From contig CAWFTN010000001.1 in the NCBI GenBank assembly GCA_963818925.1, forward strand, positions 3,224,001 through 3,288,000: a DNA stretch of 64,000 bases. The letters run 5' to 3'. Each line of letters opens with the position of its first letter. Within the stretch, counting starts at the first letter, position 1. The translations under genes were made by a program, and so were the position numbers. Shown piece after piece: positions 55,292-64,000 of this stretch. Under the pieces are notes generated by a model that saw nothing but the letters and a program-made list of their open reading frames with translations, was not told the origin of the DNA and ran no database searches. Origin of the DNA: JAMXLG01 sp963818925 (lineage in GTDB: Bacteria > Vulcanimicrobiota > Vulcanimicrobiia > Vulcanimicrobiales > Vulcanimicrobiaceae).

Positions 55292-55325
55292 AAGCCCGCC
55301 GCGCATGCGGCGGGCTTTTTCTTTT
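55292..55325 (+). terminator. Rho-independent terminator between the Asp-box genes
   Basis: AAGCCCGCCGC, GCAT, GCGGCGGGCTT, then TTTTCTTTT. A perfect 11-base stem with a T tract; the downstream copy therefore needs its own promoter or readthrough. Confidence 0.93.
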
Positions 55326-55336
55326 GCTGGCGGAAC

Positions 55337-58300
55337 ATGCATGACATGAAGCGCGTTGTTGCAAGTGTCATTGCCGCTGCATTTGCGGCGCTACCGAGTG
55401 CCGGGTTTTCGGCACCGTCCACTTCCCCTGCGCAAACGTTGATGTCGAAGATGGCGTGGCGCAGCATCGGTCCGTATATCGGAGGCCGTGTCGTCGCCGT
55501 CGCGGGCGTTCCGGATCGACCGAATCTCTTCTACATGGGCGCCGTTCAAGGCGGCGTCTGGAAGAGCGAGAACGCCGGAACTACTTGGGAGAACATCTCC
55601 GACGGGCACATGGGCGACATTTCGAACAGCATCGGTGCGATCGCCGTTGCGCCGTCGAATTCGAAGATCATCTACGCCGGAACCGGTGAGAGTGACATCC
55701 GTCAGGATTTCGCCAACGGCGACGGCATCTACAAATCGACGGATGCCGGCAAGACATGGCACTACGCAGGCCTGCGTGAAACGCGGCAGACGAGTTCGCT
55801 CGTGATCGATCCGCGCAATTCCGACGTCGTTTACGCGACGTCGATGGGTCACGTCTTCAAACCAAATCCGGATCGCGGTGTCTATAAGACGATCGACGGT
55901 GGCAAGACGTGGACCAAGATTCTGTACGTCGACGACAATACGGGCGCGAACAACATCGTGATGGATGCGCGCAATCCGAACGTACTTTATGCGACGACGT
56001 GGCAAGCGCAGCGTACGCCGTGGGGACTGACGAGCGGCGGTCCCGGAAGCGCAGTCTATAAGACGAGCGACGGCGGTGCACACTGGACGAAGATTTCGAG
56101 CAATCCCGGTTTCGCGCACGGCACGCTCGGCAAATTGGGCGTCGCCGTTGCGCCGAATAATTCGCACGTCCTCTACGCGATGGTTCAGGCGGATGACGGC
56201 GGCGTATTTCGATCCGACGACGCCGGCGCGACATGGGAGCGCGTCAACGACGAATGGAAGCTTCGCCAACGTGCGTTCTATTATATGGCAATCTACGTCG
56301 ATCCGACGAACTGGAGAGTCGCCTATGCGCCCAACGTCGACAGCGTCTTCAAAACGACCGACGCCGGACGCACGTGGCATCCGCTCGGGCCGGGTCTGGG
56401 CGACAACCACATCGTGTGGATCAATCCACGCAATCCAAAGATTCTAATCATCGGCGACGACGGTGGAGCAAACGTTTCGCTCGATGGCGGCAAAACGTTC
56501 AGCACGACGAACAATCAGCCGACGGGACAGTTCTATCACATCGCGCTCGACGGACAGTTTCCATATCACGTTTACGGCGCGCAACAGGACGAAGGCGCGT
56601 ATGAATTGCCGAGTGCATCGAATGAAGGACTCGGTCAAAACGTCGTGCACACCGTCGCGCTCGGTGAGAGCACGTACGTGGCAGTTGATCCTCGCAATCC
56701 GACGGTAACGTACGGCGCGGGGTACTATAGTTCACTCGCACAACTCGACTATGCGACGGGCGAAGAGCAGAACGTCTCGCCGTGGGCGCTCTATAAATCC
56801 GGTGTTTCGGCGGTCGACCAAAAATATCGCTTCGGATGGACGCATCCGGTAATGTTCTCGCCTGCCGAGCCGCATACGCTTTTCGAAACGTCGCAAGTCG
56901 TTTTTCGCAGTGACGATTACGGTCAAACGTGGAAAGCGATCAGCCCGGATTTAACACGCAACGATAAATCAACCGAAGGCGTGAGCGGCGGCCCGGTTTA
57001 CCCGGATCAAACGGGTGCGGAGACGTTCCCGGACATTGCATCGCTCGGATTATCGCCTGCGAATAAAGACGTCATGTGGGCCGGTTCCGCCGACGGACTC
57101 GTGCACGTGACGACCGACGGCGGCGTGCGTTGGAAGAACGTCACGCCGAAAGATCTTGCCGAGTGGACGCAGATCAGCAGCATCGAGCCGTCGCAAACCG
57201 ATGCCGGGACCGCGTTCATCAGCGCGTCGCGGTATATGTGGGACGATATGCGTCCGTACATTTTCAAGACGACGGATTACGGTGCGCACTGGGCGCCGAT
57301 GATGAACGGCATTCCGCAAGATCAGTCGGTCTTCGCCGTGCGAATCGATCCGCGCGAACCGCGCGTGATGTTTGCCGGTACCCGCAGCACCGTCTACGTG
57401 AGTTTGGACGGGGGCGCTCAATGGCAGCCGATCTCGCTCAATCTTCCGGTCACGGAAGTCCGCGATATCCAAATCAATGCACGTCAAGGACAAGTCGCCG
57501 TCGCGACGCACGGGCGCGCGTTCTGGATAATCGACAATCTTGCTTTGATCGAAGATCTCGCGCGCTCGTCGTCGCTCGAAACATCGACCCCGCAGCTCTT
57601 CCAGCCCGAAACGGCCTGGATCACGCACGCGTACGGCGGTGGCGGCGGACCTAACGCGGGCGACAATCCGGATTACGGCGCAACGATTTACTACAACTTG
57701 CCGGCAAACTATAACGGCCGCACGCCGGCGACGCTCTCATTCGTCGATGCGAACGGGAAAACGATTCGTTCGTACTCGCTGCATTTGAAGGATAAGAGAG
57801 AAAAGGAACTTTCCAACGAGCAGCTTGTTGCGATGGACGCAATCAGTGTGGCGAACTACCGCTTGCGTCGAGCGACCTCAGCGCAGCCCGGCATGAATAC
57901 GTTTGATTGGGATCTTAGCTATACGCCGCCGACGGACATTCGCGGAGCGCATCTCGTTCCGACCGACGATTTCCACGACGATATGGAAGGCCCGACGGTT
58001 CTGCCCGGAGATTACACGGTGGTTCTCACCTACGGCGCAACGACCGTGAAGCAAGCGCTGAAGATCCAACTCGATCCGCGCTTCACGCCGCCGGCAGACG
58101 CGCTACAGGCGCGCTTGTCGCTCGCCATGCAATACGTCGATCTGCTGAACGCGTTAGATTCAACGACGAACGCCGCGCTTGTAAAACGCGGCACGTTGTC
58201 TTCCGCCAAACAAGCGCAACTCGACCGCGTCATCGGACAGATCGTCGAGTTCCGCTTCCACTCGAGCGAAGGCGATGCCGTGTATGCCTCGCGCATGCGC

Positions 58301-58438
58301 GATTATCTCGCCTTCCAAATGAACTCCCTCGATCTCGCCTACCGCGCCCCCACGCAAGCACAACAAGAAGCCTACAACATCCTCAAATCACAAACTGACG
58401 ATCTCATCTCCCAATTGAGAAGCGTCGCCGGCCTCTAG
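55337..58438 (+). CDS. Secreted VPS10/sortilin-like Asp-box protein, copy 2
   Basis: A 1033-residue paralogue of the preceding gene, with the same signal peptide type (KRVVASVIAAAFAALPSAGFS), eleven Asp-box motifs at matching positions and the same C-terminal domain (FQPETAWITHAYGGGGG). Long blocks are identical, for example RVNDEWKLRQRAFYYMAIYV and LGPGLGDNHIVWINPRNPK, while the C-terminal region diverges more. This points to tandem duplication followed by divergence. ATG 55346 would align with the first copy's start; ATG 55337 adds three residues. Confidence 0.9.
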   Translation: MHDMKRVVASVIAAAFAALPSAGFSAPSTSPAQTLMSKMAWRSIGPYIGGRVVAVAGVPDRPNLFYMGAVQGGVWKSENAGTTWENISDGHMGDISNSIGAIAVAPSNSKIIYAGTGESDIRQDFANGDGIYKSTDAGKTWHYAGLRETRQTSSLVIDPRNSDVVYATSMGHVFKPNPDRGVYKTIDGGKTWTKILYVDDNTGANNIVMDARNPNVLYATTWQAQRTPWGLTSGGPGSAVYKTSDGGAHWTKISSNPGFAHGTLGKLGVAVAPNNSHVLYAMVQADDGGVFRSDDAGATWERVNDEWKLRQRAFYYMAIYVDPTNWRVAYAPNVDSVFKTTDAGRTWHPLGPGLGDNHIVWINPRNPKILIIGDDGGANVSLDGGKTFSTTNNQPTGQFYHIALDGQFPYHVYGAQQDEGAYELPSASNEGLGQNVVHTVALGESTYVAVDPRNPTVTYGAGYYSSLAQLDYATGEEQNVSPWALYKSGVSAVDQKYRFGWTHPVMFSPAEPHTLFETSQVVFRSDDYGQTWKAISPDLTRNDKSTEGVSGGPVYPDQTGAETFPDIASLGLSPANKDVMWAGSADGLVHVTTDGGVRWKNVTPKDLAEWTQISSIEPSQTDAGTAFISASRYMWDDMRPYIFKTTDYGAHWAPMMNGIPQDQSVFAVRIDPREPRVMFAGTRSTVYVSLDGGAQWQPISLNLPVTEVRDIQINARQGQVAVATHGRAFWIIDNLALIEDLARSSSLETSTPQLFQPETAWITHAYGGGGGPNAGDNPDYGATIYYNLPANYNGRTPATLSFVDANGKTIRSYSLHLKDKREKELSNEQLVAMDAISVANYRLRRATSAQPGMNTFDWDLSYTPPTDIRGAHLVPTDDFHDDMEGPTVLPGDYTVVLTYGATTVKQALKIQLDPRFTPPADALQARLSLAMQYVDLLNALDSTTNAALVKRGTLSSAKQAQLDRVIGQIVEFRFHSSEGDAVYASRMRDYLAFQMNSLDLAYRAPTQAQQEAYNILKSQTDDLISQLRSVAGL

Positions 58439-58465
58439 TGTCACCCTGAGCTTGTCGAAGGACGC
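58438..58465 (+). repeat. Dispersed intergenic repeat, upstream copy
   Basis: GTGTCACCCTGAGC then TTGTCGAAGGACGC. It is the inverted counterpart of the copy at 59010-59047; the two flank the small DUF1036-like gene. Confidence 0.55.
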
Positions 58466-58472
58466 ACAAACC

Positions 58473-58503
58473 AAAGCCCGCCGAAGCCCGGCGGGCTTTC
58501 TTC
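58473..58503 (+). terminator. Rho-independent terminator after copy 2
   Basis: AAAGCCCGCCG, short loop, CGGCGGGCTTT, then CTTC. The stem shares its sequence with the terminator after copy 1, as expected if the duplication included it. Confidence 0.85.
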
Positions 58504-58552
58504 ATCCCTTCCTGACCGCGCGTTACCGTCGTTACACGCGGAGGGCTCAATC

Positions 58553-59008
58553 ATGCGATGGATTCTTGCGCTTGCGATTTTCGCTTCAGCATTCATTGCG
58601 TCTCGCGAACGCGCAGATGCGACGGTGCACTTCTGCAATGCCACGCCGGTGCCGGTGTCGTACGCGATCGCGATGCGGTGGACGAACTCGCTTGGTGCGC
58701 AATACCAAGCCGTGCAAGGGTGGTTTACGGTTGAAGGCAGCGCGTGTAATACACCGCTTCCGTTCGACCCTTCGATGAAATCGCTCGCTTTTTACTATGC
58801 GCCCGAATCGCAAGACAGCTCGTGGAAGAATAACGCAGAGTCGCGATCGTACTGCGTCGACTCGTTGGAGAATTTCACATACTGGAATTCGTTCGAAGAT
58901 ACACCGTGCGTTACGCCGGCCCAGAAACGAACATTCCGCCGCATAGAGACGAAGCGGAACGATATGACGGTCGTGTTTCTAGCGCCGGATGTGAGTTTGA
59001 GTTTGTAG
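58553..59008 (+). CDS. Small secreted DUF1036-like protein
   Basis: A 151-residue protein with a signal peptide (RWILALAIFASAFIASRERA). TVHFCNATPVPVSYAIAMRW, AVQGWFTVEGSACNTPLPF and LAFYYAPESQDSSW match the DUF1036 pattern of an N-terminal FCN..., GW...G.C.tpl, and yYYA. Cysteines (HFCN, SACN, SYCV, TPCV) could form two disulfides. Function unknown. GGAGGG lies upstream. Flanked by inverted copies of a dispersed repeat. Confidence 0.78.
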   Translation: MRWILALAIFASAFIASRERADATVHFCNATPVPVSYAIAMRWTNSLGAQYQAVQGWFTVEGSACNTPLPFDPSMKSLAFYYAPESQDSSWKNNAESRSYCVDSLENFTYWNSFEDTPCVTPAQKRTFRRIETKRNDMTVVFLAPDVSLSL

Positions 59009-59009
59009 G

Positions 59010-59047
59010 CGTCCTTCGACTTCGCCGCGCTCGCTCGGGGATGACAC
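59010..59047 (-). repeat. Dispersed intergenic repeat, downstream copy
   Basis: On the plus strand GCGTCCTTCGACTTCG, then CCGCGCTCGCTCGGGG, then ATGACAC; read on the minus strand it begins GTGTCAT and ends TCGAAGGACGC, like the copy at 58438. Confidence 0.55.
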
Positions 59048-59074
59048 GGGGCGGCGCTTGCGCTCGTGCTGTAA

Positions 59075-60082
59075 CTAGCGGCGGCCGCCGCCGGAGCTGT
59101 TGTCGATGGCGGCGTTGGGATTGGACCAGTAGCGGACGTCGGGGGCGGTGATCGTTGCGGGGCGGGCGGCGGCGATTGGTTGGAAACCGGCGACGGTGCG
59201 CCAGCGTGCGAGTTGGGCTTCTTGCTGGAAGGCCATGCGCGAGAGCGAGTGGATGAAGGAGCGGCCGGCCGAGAGCGACGGCAGATGCGTCGTCATGACG
59301 GCGATCACGTACGGTGCATCTTCTTCGAAGACGATGCCGACATCGTTGAGCGTATCGAAGAAGCTTCCCGTCTTGTGTGCGATGGCGACGTCGACGGGGA
59401 GCGGTTCGGGAAGAAGCGTGTTGATTTGGTCTTCTTCGAGGATCGAGATCATTTCGTTCGATGACCACTCGTCGACGAGTTGATGCCGTGCCATCATCGC
59501 GAGGAGACGCACCATATCGGCCGGCGATGACCGCAACGCCGTGCGAACGGCCCAGTTGTCGGTGCGAACATCGGTCGATAGGTGCGTGCGTTGAAGCCCG
59601 AGGTCTGACATCGTCGCGTTGATATGGTGGCGGCCGACGAGGCGGATCAGCATATTCGTCGCCGTGTTGTCGCTGATGTCGATCATCTTTGAGAGCAACT
59701 GAGAGACGGGATACGAACTGCCGACCGGCGCATCGCAGAGATCGCCCGAGCCGTAGTCTTTGTCAGTCGCGCGCAGAGACACGCGGCGATTCAAATCGAA
59801 ACGGCCGTTTTCGAGCTGACGGAAGACCTCGACCATCACGGGGACTTTGATCGTCGACGCGGCCGGCATCGCAACGTTGGCGTTATAGCCCGCGCGGAAG
59901 CCGGTTGATAGATCGAGCACTTCAATTGCGGCCGATGCAGGCAAGCGAGCTGCGAGCGCGCGTAAGCCGCTGTTCAGTGAACGAACCGGCGCGGGAGCGT
60001 CCATCGCAGATGCGGGAGCAACGTACGTGAAAGCAAACAAAACTGCGGCGACGACGGCCACAACACTGCGACGTACACCCAT
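59075..60082 (-). CDS. Class A beta-lactamase-fold serine hydrolase, exported
   Basis: A 335-residue protein with a signal peptide (RRSVVAVVAAVLFAFTYVAPASA). The serine beta-lactamase motifs are SxxK in PAASTIKVPVMVEVF, SDN in IDISDNTATNMLIRLVG and KTG in IAHKTGSFFDTLNDVG. The Glu166 omega-loop motif ExxLN is not evident between them (the region reads LSTDVRTDNWAVRTALRSS), so true beta-lactamase activity is doubtful. A Ser/Gly/Arg-rich tail follows. I start at ATG 60082. It lies 54 bases after the permease gene of the BMP transporter operon. Confidence 0.82.
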   Translation of the reverse strand: MGVRRSVVAVVAAVLFAFTYVAPASAMDAPAPVRSLNSGLRALAARLPASAAIEVLDLSTGFRAGYNANVAMPAASTIKVPVMVEVFRQLENGRFDLNRRVSLRATDKDYGSGDLCDAPVGSSYPVSQLLSKMIDISDNTATNMLIRLVGRHHINATMSDLGLQRTHLSTDVRTDNWAVRTALRSSPADMVRLLAMMARHQLVDEWSSNEMISILEEDQINTLLPEPLPVDVAIAHKTGSFFDTLNDVGIVFEEDAPYVIAVMTTHLPSLSAGRSFIHSLSRMAFQQEAQLARWRTVAGFQPIAAARPATITAPDVRYWSNPNAAIDNSSGGGRR

Positions 60083-60136
60083 ACCGTGTTTATCGGTCAC
60101 GTTGAGCGCAATTATAACAACCGCGCACAACGACAA

Positions 60137-60994
60137 TCAATACGGGATACCGTCTGATGCCGGCGCGCGCACGCGTCCCGTGACGCCTGCAAGCGCGATG
60201 AGCGCTGCGATGTACGGAAGCGCTTGCATCGCATCGGCGGGCAACCATGAGATCTTGCCTTGCAGTACGTATTGCAGCGCCTCGAATAATCCAAAGACAA
60301 CGGACGCAGCCGTCGCGCCGAGCGGATTCCAGCGGCCGAAGATCACCGCCGCGAGCGCGATAAACCCGCGACCGGCCGTCATGCCGTCGCTATAGAGATT
60401 CAATTCACCAATCGAAAGAAACGCGCCGCCGAGACCGGCAAGCGCGCCGCTTAGCGTTACAGCGAAGGTCCGAAGTGCAAGCGGGTCGAGTCCCGCTGCG
60501 GCCACCGAGCGCGGGTTTTCGCCGCATGCGCGAACACGCAGCCCCCACGGTGTACGCGAGAGCACCCATTGCATCGCGATTGCAAGCGCGAACGCGAGCA
60601 CGACGAGAATCCAATAGTTCGACCCGAGCGAATTGACTTGTTTGCTCGCGCCGGGCTGATTGAAGACGAGCACCAGGCCGTAGGCGGCACCGCCGGCGCA
60701 GATCAGATTGATACCGGTCCCGGCGACGATCTGATCGACTTTGAAGCGCGTTGCCGCGATCGCGAGCACGAGACCGGCCAGTGCGCCGGCCGCGATGCCT
60801 GCTAGTATACCAAGCAATGGAGCGTTAGTCGCGAACGAGACGAGTGCTGCCGCGAACGCGCCCGCTGCCATCATGCCTTCGAGCGCGATGTTGATGACGC
60901 CGGAACGCTCCGAGATGACGCCGCCGAGCGCCGCGTAGACGATAGGCGTCGCTTTGATCAGGGTTAGGACGATGAGTGCGGAGAGAACTTCCAT
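60137..60994 (-). CDS. BMP-type nucleoside ABC importer, permease 2
   Basis: A 285-residue membrane protein of the BPD_transp_2 family. ATPIVYAALGGVISERSGVI then NIALEGMMAAGAFAA is the YufQ/NupC-type start. RVRACGENPRSVAAAGLDP is the coupling loop for the ATPase. About eight helices. The ATG shares one base with the stop of permease 1. It works with the ATPase, permease 1 and lipoprotein encoded upstream. Confidence 0.9.
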   Translation of the reverse strand: MEVLSALIVLTLIKATPIVYAALGGVISERSGVINIALEGMMAAGAFAAALVSFATNAPLLGILAGIAAGALAGLVLAIAATRFKVDQIVAGTGINLICAGGAAYGLVLVFNQPGASKQVNSLGSNYWILVVLAFALAIAMQWVLSRTPWGLRVRACGENPRSVAAAGLDPLALRTFAVTLSGALAGLGGAFLSIGELNLYSDGMTAGRGFIALAAVIFGRWNPLGATAASVVFGLFEALQYVLQGKISWLPADAMQALPYIAALIALAGVTGRVRAPASDGIPY

Positions 60995-62016
60995 CAGCCG
61001 GCCTGCACGTTCTCGATCCGCGTCGCGACGTAACGCCGTGCCGCGAGCACGAGGATGATCAATCCTTCGATCACGTGGATCGCGTCTTTCGGCACCTGCG
61101 CGCTTGCCTGCATCGCGAGTCCCCCCGATTCGAGGATGCCGAAGCCGAATGCAGCGACGCAGATCCACAGCGGCTGCAGATCGCCGACGAGCGCCACGGC
61201 GATCGCCGTAAAGCCGTATCCAGGCGAGAGTTGGGTGTTGAACCGATGAAGCTCACCAGTCACGATCGACGCGCCGCCGAGACCGGCGATTGCGCCCGAG
61301 AGTGTCAACGAAAGCCACGTCAATCGCGCGATGTTGATGCCGTTTCGGCGCGCGGCTTCGGGCGCTTCACCCGCCGCGCTCAATTCGTAGCCGAAGACCG
61401 TTGCGCGAAAGACCCATGCGAGCACGAGCGCGAGCGCTACTGCAAGCAAGAGCGCAGCGGACAAGCGCGTGTGCGGAATCAACGTGGGAAGCCAATATTG
61501 CGGCGGCAGCCACGCGGTCTCGGCCCCCGTCGCGAGCGGGCCTTTTAGCGGACCGCTGACGAGCGTCAATGCAACCGCGGCTGCGACGAAGTTGAGCATC
61601 AGTGTCGAGATGATCTCGTTTGCGTTGAAACGCGCCTTCATCCATCCCGCGATTCCGCCCCACACGCCGCCCCCGATTGCACCGAGAAGCAGCATGATGA
61701 CGATTGCGAGCGGCGTTGCAACGTGCATTTGCGCGCCCGACGCACCGGCGAAGAGTGCGCCCATGATCAGTTGTCCCTCGGCGCCGATGTTGAAGAGGCC
61801 AGCGCGAAACGCAAGACAGATGCCGAGTGCCGGAAAGAGCAGTGCGGTCGCGGCGACGAGCGTTTCGCCGAGCTGGTTGCTGCCGCCGAGCGCACCTTCG
61901 AACAGCGCGGAAAAACCGTCGATCGGATTCGTGCCGGCGACGATCATCGCGAGCGACATGAGGACGACGACGAGCAGGACGGCGCCGAGCGCACCGAAAC
62001 GATTGAACGCGTTCAT
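60994..62016 (-). CDS. BMP-type nucleoside ABC importer, permease 1
   Basis: A 340-residue membrane protein with about nine helices. NPIDGFSALFEGALGGSNQL, LAFRAGLFNIGAEGQLIMGA and NANEIISTLMLNFVAAAVAL are hallmarks of YufP/NupB-partner permeases. The AAGEAPEAARRNGINIARL loop docks to the ATPase. ATG 62016 overlaps the ATPase stop (ATGA). Confidence 0.92.
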   Translation of the reverse strand: MNAFNRFGALGAVLLVVVLMSLAMIVAGTNPIDGFSALFEGALGGSNQLGETLVAATALLFPALGICLAFRAGLFNIGAEGQLIMGALFAGASGAQMHVATPLAIVIMLLLGAIGGGVWGGIAGWMKARFNANEIISTLMLNFVAAAVALTLVSGPLKGPLATGAETAWLPPQYWLPTLIPHTRLSAALLLAVALALVLAWVFRATVFGYELSAAGEAPEAARRNGINIARLTWLSLTLSGAIAGLGGASIVTGELHRFNTQLSPGYGFTAIAVALVGDLQPLWICVAAFGFGILESGGLAMQASAQVPKDAIHVIEGLIILVLAARRYVATRIENVQAG

Positions 62017-63404
62017 GCGACACCTGCCATGAGCGCGCCGATGGCCGAGCGATCGAACGCGCTGCGTTCGAATTCGCCCATGATGCGGCCGCGATACATT
62101 ACGGCGATGCGGTCCGCGACGGCGAGCAACTCGTCGAGTTCGAACGAAATCAGTAACACCGCGGCGCCGCGATTGCGCGCTTCGATCAAGCGCGACTGCA
62201 CGAGCGCGGCCGCACCAACATCGATACCGCGTGTCGGATTGTAGGCGATGACGAGCGCCGGGTCGTCGATGAGCGCACGGCCGACTACGATCTTTTGCTG
62301 GTTGCCGCCGGAGAGGGTTTTCACCGCGACGTCGAGGTTCGCAGCGCGAACGTCGAAGCGTTGCGCGATGATCTGCGCGTCGGCGCGCGCGCGCGAACGA
62401 TCGAGCAGCGCGCCGCGGCGCAGCACCTCTTGCCGTCCGAGCATCACGTTGTCGACAATGGACCACGCCATGACGAGCCCTTCCGCACGCCGATCTTGCG
62501 GGATGATGCCGAGTGAAGGGCGCCCGTTGCTTTCGATCGCGATCGTTCCCTCGTATGCAATTACGCCGGCGATGCTATCGGCTAGCGTCGTTTGACCGTT
62601 GCCTTCAACACCGGCGATCCCGAGGATTTCACCGGATCGCACGTCGAGCGAAATGTCACTGGTGCGAACGGACAAGCATCGTGCAAGGGGACGTTCCTCG
62701 CGCTGCGCGACCGCGGGAATCGCGCCGCCGACCATGGCGCGCGCAATCTCCTCGGCGCTGGTCGACGCGGTGGGCATCGAGACGACGATCTTTCCGTGAC
62801 GCATCACCGTGACGGTCGATGAAAGCGCCATCACTTCTTGCAGCTTATGCGTCACGATCATGATCGCCGTTCCGCGCGCAGCGAGCGCTTTGACCGTCTC
62901 GAAAAATGATTCGATTTCCGCCGGCGCCAACGCGGCAGTCGGTTCGTCGAGCAGCAGCACCGACGGTTCGCGATCTAATTCGCGTAACAACTCGACGCGC
63001 TGCTGCACGCCGATCGGCAGGGTTTCGACGACCGCATCGGGATCGATCTGCAAACCGTTGCGTTCGGCAACATCGCGTACGCGCTCGCGCGCAGCCTGCG
63101 CATCGATCGTCCATCCGCGTCGCGGCTCGCGGCCGAGCAGCACGTTCTCCCACACGCGCAAGCGGCCGACCAATTCAAAATGTTGGTGAACGAGACCGAC
63201 GGTTCCGCAGGCGTTGCCGCAGCCGCTATCCGGCTTCACTTCGCCGAAGGCAATGGCGGAGAGCGTCGACTTGCCGGCGCCGTTTTCGCCGACGAGCGCA
63301 TGAATCTCACCCGGATACAACGTCAGATCCGCGCCGTCGACCGCGACGACACCGGGAAAGGTCTTGCGGATCGACCGTAACTCGAGTGCCGGCGTGCGAT
63401 CCAT
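62013..63404 (-). CDS. BMP-type nucleoside ABC importer, ATPase
   Basis: A 463-residue double-domain ATPase of the sugar/nucleoside importer type. The first domain has Walker A GENGAGKST and Walker B VLLLDEPTAAL; its signature is degenerate (LPIGVQQRVELL). The second has a weak Walker A (VEGNGQTTLADS) and a proper LSGGNQQKIVVGRAL signature, with VIAYNPTRGIDVGA instead of DEP. This asymmetry is normal for the family. The ATG directly follows the lipoprotein stop with no gap. Confidence 0.93.
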   Translation of the reverse strand: MDRTPALELRSIRKTFPGVVAVDGADLTLYPGEIHALVGENGAGKSTLSAIAFGEVKPDSGCGNACGTVGLVHQHFELVGRLRVWENVLLGREPRRGWTIDAQAARERVRDVAERNGLQIDPDAVVETLPIGVQQRVELLRELDREPSVLLLDEPTAALAPAEIESFFETVKALAARGTAIMIVTHKLQEVMALSSTVTVMRHGKIVVSMPTASTSAEEIARAMVGGAIPAVAQREERPLARCLSVRTSDISLDVRSGEILGIAGVEGNGQTTLADSIAGVIAYEGTIAIESNGRPSLGIIPQDRRAEGLVMAWSIVDNVMLGRQEVLRRGALLDRSRARADAQIIAQRFDVRAANLDVAVKTLSGGNQQKIVVGRALIDDPALVIAYNPTRGIDVGAAALVQSRLIEARNRGAAVLLISFELDELLAVADRIAVMYRGRIMGEFERSAFDRSAIGALMAGVA

Positions 63405-64000
63405 CTAGAGTGCCGCCGGTTTAAAGGCAGCAAGCGCCGCTCGCGAATCGGGCGGAACGATCTTGCCGTCGACGATGGCGCGTTGGATGGCGGCAAGGCG
63501 TGCGCGGCGCTCGGCGTTGACATAGTGTTTGGTGTACGCGAAATCCGTCAAACCGATTGCACCGTCTTTCAATCCGAACACGACGTGCCCGCTCATCGGA
63601 TGACCGTCGCGCAATGATTTCGCGACGTCGAAAACGGCAACGTCAACCTTTTTCACCATCGACGTCAACACTTTGCCGGGCGCAAGCGCATCTTGGTTCG
63701 AATCGACGCCGATAATGAAATCGCCCGCGCGCGCTTTTGCCGCTTCGATTGCGCCGAGACCGACTTTTCCCGCCGCCGTAAAGACGATGTCGGCGCCGCC
63801 GTTGAACAACAAGTTCGCTAGCTCTTTACCGGCCGCGACGTCGTCGAAGCTGCCCGCATATTTCACGTCGACTTTGATCGACGGATCGATCTCGCGCGCA
63901 CCCGCCGTGTAGCCCGCTTCAAATTTCTCGATCAACGGAATGTCGGCGCCGCCGAGAAACGCGATGTGATGATTGCTGCTTACCATTGCGGCGAGCGCGC
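63405..64000 (-). CDS. BMP-family substrate-binding protein, C-terminal part
   Basis: The last 197 residues of a basic membrane protein (PnrA/TmpC-like) receptor. The readable part starts ALAAMVSSNHHIAFLGG and shows IPLIEKFEAGYTAGAREIDP, GADIVFTAAGKVGLGAIEAA, FIIGVDSNQDALAPGKVLTS and MVKKVDVAVFDVA, the purine-nucleoside binding fold. The gene continues past base 64000, so the signal peptide and lipobox are not visible. It is the first gene of the importer operon and the likely specificity determinant, probably for a nucleoside. Confidence 0.92.
   Translation of the reverse strand, partial: ALAAMVSSNHHIAFLGGADIPLIEKFEAGYTAGAREIDPSIKVDVKYAGSFDDVAAGKELANLLFNGGADIVFTAAGKVGLGAIEAAKARAGDFIIGVDSNQDALAPGKVLTSMVKKVDVAVFDVAKSLRDGHPMSGHVVFGLKDGAIGLTDFAYTKHYVNAERRARLAAIQRAIVDGKIVPPDSRAALAAFKPAAL

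Overview
The window is GC-rich bacterial chromosome with very tight packing. Most neighbouring genes overlap by 1-4 bases (ATGA or GTGA junctions) and GTG/TTG starts are common. I see no tRNA, rRNA, CRISPR array, transposase, integrase or phage gene. The mix of features (a two-gene transketolase, large secreted Asp-box proteins, many sensor and cyclic-di-GMP genes, a selenoprotein formate dehydrogenase) would fit an environmental lineage such as Candidatus Eremiobacterota. That assignment is only an impression and nothing in the window proves it.

Layout. 1-565: start of pnp (minus strand) with a long structured leader. 1.1-5.9 kb: a degenerate NarL-type regulator, a decayed nucleotide-sugar dehydrogenase, two glycosyltransferases and a CHASE3-type histidine kinase. 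5.9-11.8 kb: gamma-glutamyltransferase, two GGDEF/EAL proteins with complementary defects, and a small HNH protein. 12.0-13.8 kb: split transketolase. 13.9-17.2 kb: a DUF4386 membrane protein, rpsO, a hotdog thioesterase and an arsR-ridA-phzF operon. rpsO and pnp keep the usual order and strand but lie about 14 kb apart.

17.3-30.3 kb is the most unusual region. A PLP-dependent dehydratase is followed by a sugar-1-phosphate nucleotidylyltransferase and two sugar-nucleotide epimerase/dehydratases. Then comes a minus-strand operon of a dehydroquinate-synthase-fold sugar cyclase (closest in motif to the sedoheptulose-7-phosphate cyclases that make C7-cyclitols), a ROK kinase and a GH4-type NAD-dependent glycosidase. 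Diverging from it is a plus-strand operon of a DegT aminotransferase, a Gfo/Idh dehydrogenase, a Nudix hydrolase and two glycosyltransferases; a third glycosyltransferase converges on the end. Together these could cyclise a sugar phosphate, phosphorylate and activate the ring, oxidise and aminate it, and attach sugars. I propose an undescribed aminocyclitol or C7-cyclitol glycoside pathway.

30.3-39.3 kb holds mixed housekeeping and accessory genes: an atypical SDR, a Rieske protein, a helix-turn-helix protein, a PfpI-like protein lacking its cysteine, a degenerate ABC ATPase with a permease, nicotinate phosphoribosyltransferase, DNA polymerase X, an alpha/beta hydrolase and a PAS histidine kinase. 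39.3-46.7 kb is a formate module: fdhD, an NrfD-type membrane subunit, an iron-sulfur subunit, a selenocysteine-containing catalytic subunit with a visible SECIS hairpin, and an oxalate/formate-family transporter.

46.8-51.1 kb encodes a 57-residue membrane protein, a COG4280-like membrane protein, a YncE/phosphoesterase fusion and a chromate transporter. 51.2-59.0 kb holds a branched-chain aminotransferase, two tandem ~1030-residue secreted Asp-box paralogues and a small secreted DUF1036-like protein. 59.1-64.0 kb holds a class A beta-lactamase-fold protein behind a BMP-type nucleoside ABC importer operon that runs off the window.
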